7,581 nt of DNA from Gammaproteobacteria bacterium (lineage in GTDB: Bacteria; Pseudomonadota; Gammaproteobacteria; Steroidobacterales; BM003), in the NCBI GenBank assembly GCA_026193125.1, contig JAPHSC010000040.1:1-7581 (forward strand). The letters run 5' to 3'. Position 1 is the first letter of the stretch. Every line of letters starts with the position of its first letter. Both the position numbers and the translations under genes were made by a program. Shown here piece after piece: positions 5,636 to 7,581 of the stretch. The notes under the pieces were generated by a model. It was not told the origin of the DNA, did no database searches, and saw nothing but the letters and a program-made list of their open reading frames with translations.

Positions 5636-7021
5636 TCACTTCGCTACCGCGCTCGGTGTATCCGCCGCACGCGGCAAATAACGCACCAGCAAGGCAAATT
5701 CGCCCAGCGCGTCGGGCGCCACGCCTTCCGGCAGCGGAATGCGCACGACATGACCGGAGCCCGGCGCCGCGTTTGTGGCACGGCCATCGCGGCCGATGAT
5801 TGTTTCCAGGGGGAAAGACAGGTTGCCCGAAGGGGTGACCAGTTCCATCTGGTCGCCCGTCTCGAAGCGGTTGCGGACGTCGATGGTCAGCATGCCGTCG
5901 TCCAGGTCAACCACGTCGCCGACGAATTGCTGCAGGTCGCTGCGCGAGGCGCCACGCTCGTAATTCTGGTATTCGGCTGGTGGGTGGCGCCGGTAAAAGC
6001 CTTCCGTGTAACCGCGATTGGCCAGGCCTTCCAGCTCTTCCATCATGGCCATGTCGAATGGACGCCCGGCCACGGCATCATCTATGGCGCGGCGGTACAC
6101 CTGGGTGGTGCGGGCGGTGTAGTAAAACGACTTGGTGCGGCCCTCGATCTTGAGCGAGTCGATGCCCATGGCCGCCAGTTCGTGCACGTGCTGCACCGCG
6201 CGCAGGTCCTTTGAGTTCATGATGTAGGTGCCATGCTCGTCCTCGTAGGCCGGCATCAGTTCGCCCGGCCGGGTTTCTTCTTCGAGCAACACCACCGGCA
6301 ACTCTTCGGATTCCGCCCCTGGAGGGCTCCCGTTGATCGCGCGGATCGGGATGATATCGCCCGTGCCGGTCTCCTGCGCCTCGTGGGCGTTGTACTTCCA
6401 GCGGCAGGTGTTGGTGCAGGCGCCCTGGTTGGAATCGCGGTGCGACAGGTACCCCGACAGCAGGCAGCGACCGGAGTAGGCGATACACAGCGCCCCGTGG
6501 ACAAACACCTCCAGCTCGATATCGGGGCAGAGGTCGCGGATCTCGGCCACCTCCTGCAGCGAGAGCTCACGCGACAGGATGATGCGCTGCAGGCCGATGC
6601 CTTGCCAGAACTTCACCGCGGCGTAATTGACGACGTTCGATTGCACCGAGAGGTGGATGGGCAGGTCCGGCCAGCGCTCGCGCACCATCATGATCAGGCC
6701 CGGGTCGGACATGATCAGCGCGTCCGGGCCCATCTCGACGATGGGTTCCAGGTCGGCCAGGTAGGTTTTGACCTTGTTGTTGTGGGGCGCCAGGTTGCTG
6801 GCCAGGAAAAACCGCTTGCCCAGGGCGTGTGCTTCCTCGATGCCCTGCGCCAGCACCGGCTCCTTGCTGAACTCGTTGTTGCGCACGCGCAGGCTGTAAC
6901 GCGGCTGCCCCGCATAGACGGCATCGGCGCCATAGGCAAAGGCGTAGCGCATGTTCTTCAGCGTGCCGGCGGGCGACAGCAGTTCAGGTCTCTTCATGTT
7001 CGAATTCGTCATCGCGTCCAT
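5636..7021 (-). CDS. trhP: tRNA hydroxylation protein TrhP (U32 peptidase family, YegQ)
   Basis: TrhP acts in the cytoplasm in prephenate-dependent hydroxylation of the wobble uridine (ho5U34) of certain tRNAs. The 461-residue length fits E. coli TrhP (about 453) rather than the much longer RlhA. Landmark segments match the family as I recall it: PELLSPAGTLKNMRYAFAYG, SDPGLIM, LSVQSN, ILSRELSL, and the U32 signature from E171 to S189 with C179 and C186. C202 and C206 follow in the GACTNTCRWKY segment. These cysteines probably bind an iron-sulphur cluster. The EDEHGTYIMNSKDLRA and KIEGRTKSFYY segments are also intact. The longest frame starts at ATG 7021. The family usually starts two or three residues before PELLSPAG, which corresponds to ATG 6997; neither has a clear ribosome site. 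This is a housekeeping gene with no evident link to the cytochromes. A degraded copy of part of it lies at 4553-4779. Confidence 0.93.
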   Translation of the reverse strand: MDAMTNSNMKRPELLSPAGTLKNMRYAFAYGADAVYAGQPRYSLRVRNNEFSKEPVLAQGIEEAHALGKRFFLASNLAPHNNKVKTYLADLEPIVEMGPDALIMSDPGLIMMVRERWPDLPIHLSVQSNVVNYAAVKFWQGIGLQRIILSRELSLQEVAEIRDLCPDIELEVFVHGALCIAYSGRCLLSGYLSHRDSNQGACTNTCRWKYNAHEAQETGTGDIIPIRAINGSPPGAESEELPVVLLEEETRPGELMPAYEDEHGTYIMNSKDLRAVQHVHELAAMGIDSLKIEGRTKSFYYTARTTQVYRRAIDDAVAGRPFDMAMMEELEGLANRGYTEGFYRRHPPAEYQNYERGASRSDLQQFVGDVVDLDDGMLTIDVRNRFETGDQMELVTPSGNLSFPLETIIGRDGRATNAAPGSGHVVRIPLPEGVAPDALGEFALLVRYLPRAADTPSAVAK

Positions 7022-7035
7022 TCAGGGCAGCGCCC

Positions 7036-7041
7036 ATTGTA
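7036..7041 (-). promoter_or_regulatory. Possible -10 element for trhP
   Basis: TACAAT on the minus strand, one mismatch from the consensus, lies 14 bases before the ATG at 7021. No convincing -35 sits at the right distance. The implied start near 7029 gives a very short leader. Confidence 0.3.
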
Positions 7042-7135
7042 ATACCCAGGCATTCCGAGGACGGTACTCAAGGGCCGCAGGCAAATCCGCTCGGCCGCCG
7101 ATGTGCCCCTTCCATCCCCTCGTCGCTCCTCCGCA

Positions 7136-7152
7136 AAGGCACTTAATGCCTT
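7136..7152. promoter_or_regulatory. 17-bp near-perfect palindrome in the divergent intergenic region
   Basis: AAGGCA (7136-7141) and TGCCTT (7147-7152) are perfect inverted repeats around a 5-nt centre. The palindrome ends nine bases before the FNR-like site. It could be an operator for a dimeric regulator, or a small hairpin. No regulator can be named from it. Confidence 0.3.
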
Positions 7153-7160
7153 GAGATGCA

Positions 7161-7174
7161 ATGACCTGCGTCAA
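7161..7174 (+). promoter_or_regulatory. FNR/DNR-like operator upstream of the cytochrome at 7247
   Basis: The site ATGAC-CTGC-GTCAA matches 7 of the 10 fixed positions of the FNR/ANR consensus TTGAT-N4-ATCAA. It has a perfect TGAC-N4-GTCA core (7162-7173). Its centre, 7167.5, is 41.5 bp before position 7209, the start site implied by the -10 candidate at 7197-7202. That is the spacing of a class II FNR-type activated promoter. A further TCAAG occurs 10 bp on (7181-7185). This suggests induction of the downstream gene by low oxygen or nitric oxide, but it rests on a single site. Confidence 0.5.
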
Positions 7175-7196
7175 GTGCTGTCAAGCTTAACGCGTT

Positions 7197-7202
7197 TATG
7201 CT
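7197..7202 (+). promoter_or_regulatory. Candidate -10 element for the cytochrome at 7247
   Basis: TATGCT matches four of six consensus positions, including both outer T's. Its placement gives a leader of about 38 nt, and the FNR-like site takes the place of a -35 element. Confidence 0.35.
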
Positions 7203-7246
7203 GGAAGGCCCACAATCGGGGATTCATGATTCGGGAGAGTAGAAAA

Positions 7247-7581
7247 ATGAAATTAACCACAAGATTGACCATGTTTTTGGCTATCGCATGTACGTCCCTG
7301 GTCTGTGCCGCGCTGGCGCAGGCACAAGACGAGCCGAGTGAATGCGTCGAGCTGGGTGCCCTGGCCTTTGAAAACTGGACCAAGGCGGAGGCCGGCGGAA
7401 CGGGCTCCCTGCCGGCCGGGGTGGAGAACCAGGACTACATCCGCTGCAAAGCCTGTCATGGCTGGGACCGCAGGGGCACTGACGGCGGCTATGTGCGGCG
7501 CTCCCGCAGGGACAGTCGTCCGAACGCGGGGGCTGGCGACGGGGACTCCACATCGCGCGCCATCGAAACCGGAACGGTTAC
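7247..7581 (+). CDS. Secreted c-type cytochrome with CKACH haem site (3'-truncated)
   Basis: The frame is open from ATG 7247 to the right window edge, giving 111 full codons. The N-terminus is a Sec signal peptide (MKLTTR, hydrophobic run, likely cut after AQA at residue 26). The single visible haem-c site is CKACH at 67-71, preceded by DYIR and followed by GWDRRG and an Arg-rich stretch up to RRDSRPN. That differs from the c4-like repeats of the other cytochromes here (no LAGQ turn), so it is a separate haem family. The start is set by GGAGAG seven bases upstream; an in-frame ATG at 7226 precedes that site and is less likely. The gene is divergent from trhP, with an FNR-like operator upstream. 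A role in low-oxygen or anaerobic respiration is inferred. Distal ligand, total haem number and full length cannot be seen. Confidence 0.85.
   Translation, partial: MKLTTRLTMFLAIACTSLVCAALAQAQDEPSECVELGALAFENWTKAEAGGTGSLPAGVENQDYIRCKACHGWDRRGTDGGYVRRSRRDSRPNAGAGDGDSTSRAIETGTV

Noticed and set aside
6233..7042. 269-codon plus-strand open frame opposite trhP
   Set aside because: It is a shadow of a strongly conserved gene, with no signal, motif or ribosome site of its own.
1..7581. CRISPR array, tRNA, rRNA, insertion sequence or phage genes
   Set aside because: I saw no regularly spaced repeats, no tRNA or rRNA-like segments, and no transposase, integrase or phage protein on either strand.

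Overview
The window looks like chromosome from a high-GC gammaproteobacterium rich in respiratory cytochromes. The lineage is inferred from a TrhP that closely resembles the gammaproteobacterial form, a REP-like palindromic repeat, and six proteins with c- or b-type haem signatures in 7.6 kb. I cannot name a genus.

Layout. Positions 1-1881 (+ strand) hold the 3' part of a b-type membrane cytochrome gene, then a tetraheme c-type lipoprotein. A 68-bp gap between convergent genes (1882-1949) is filled by repeat-like palindromes. Positions 1950-4441 (- strand) hold a likely cytochrome operon. In transcription order it encodes a periplasmic tetraheme cytochrome, a small monoheme cytochrome, and a four-helix membrane protein carrying one periplasmic haem c. 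Positions 4442-4819 have no intact gene. They contain a decayed, internally deleted remnant of a U32-peptidase/TrhP gene and the probable promoter region of the operon. Next, on the - strand, are a periplasmic double OB-fold protein resembling NrfJ (4820-5512) and an intact TrhP-type tRNA hydroxylation gene (5636-7021), separated by a terminator-like hairpin. Positions 7022-7246 are a divergent regulatory region with an FNR/DNR-like operator placed well for activating the last gene, a secreted cytochrome c at 7247 that runs off the window.

How the genes may work together. The b-type cytochrome has the bis-His pattern of a quinol-interacting dihaem subunit, so it could exchange electrons between the quinone pool and the tetraheme lipoprotein encoded next to it. 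The opposing operon supplies a second periplasmic relay (tetraheme, monoheme, membrane-anchored haem). The two tetraheme proteins are built from the same c4-like domain repeated four times. In the lipoprotein, domains 1 and 2 lack the usual Met haem ligand, while all four domains of its counterpart keep it. No terminal reductase or dehydrogenase is visible, so the substrate cannot be assigned. The main points to follow up are the TrhP relic, the ligand-poor haems, the haem-c/multi-helix membrane protein, the repeat that supplies a stop codon, and the FNR-like site.
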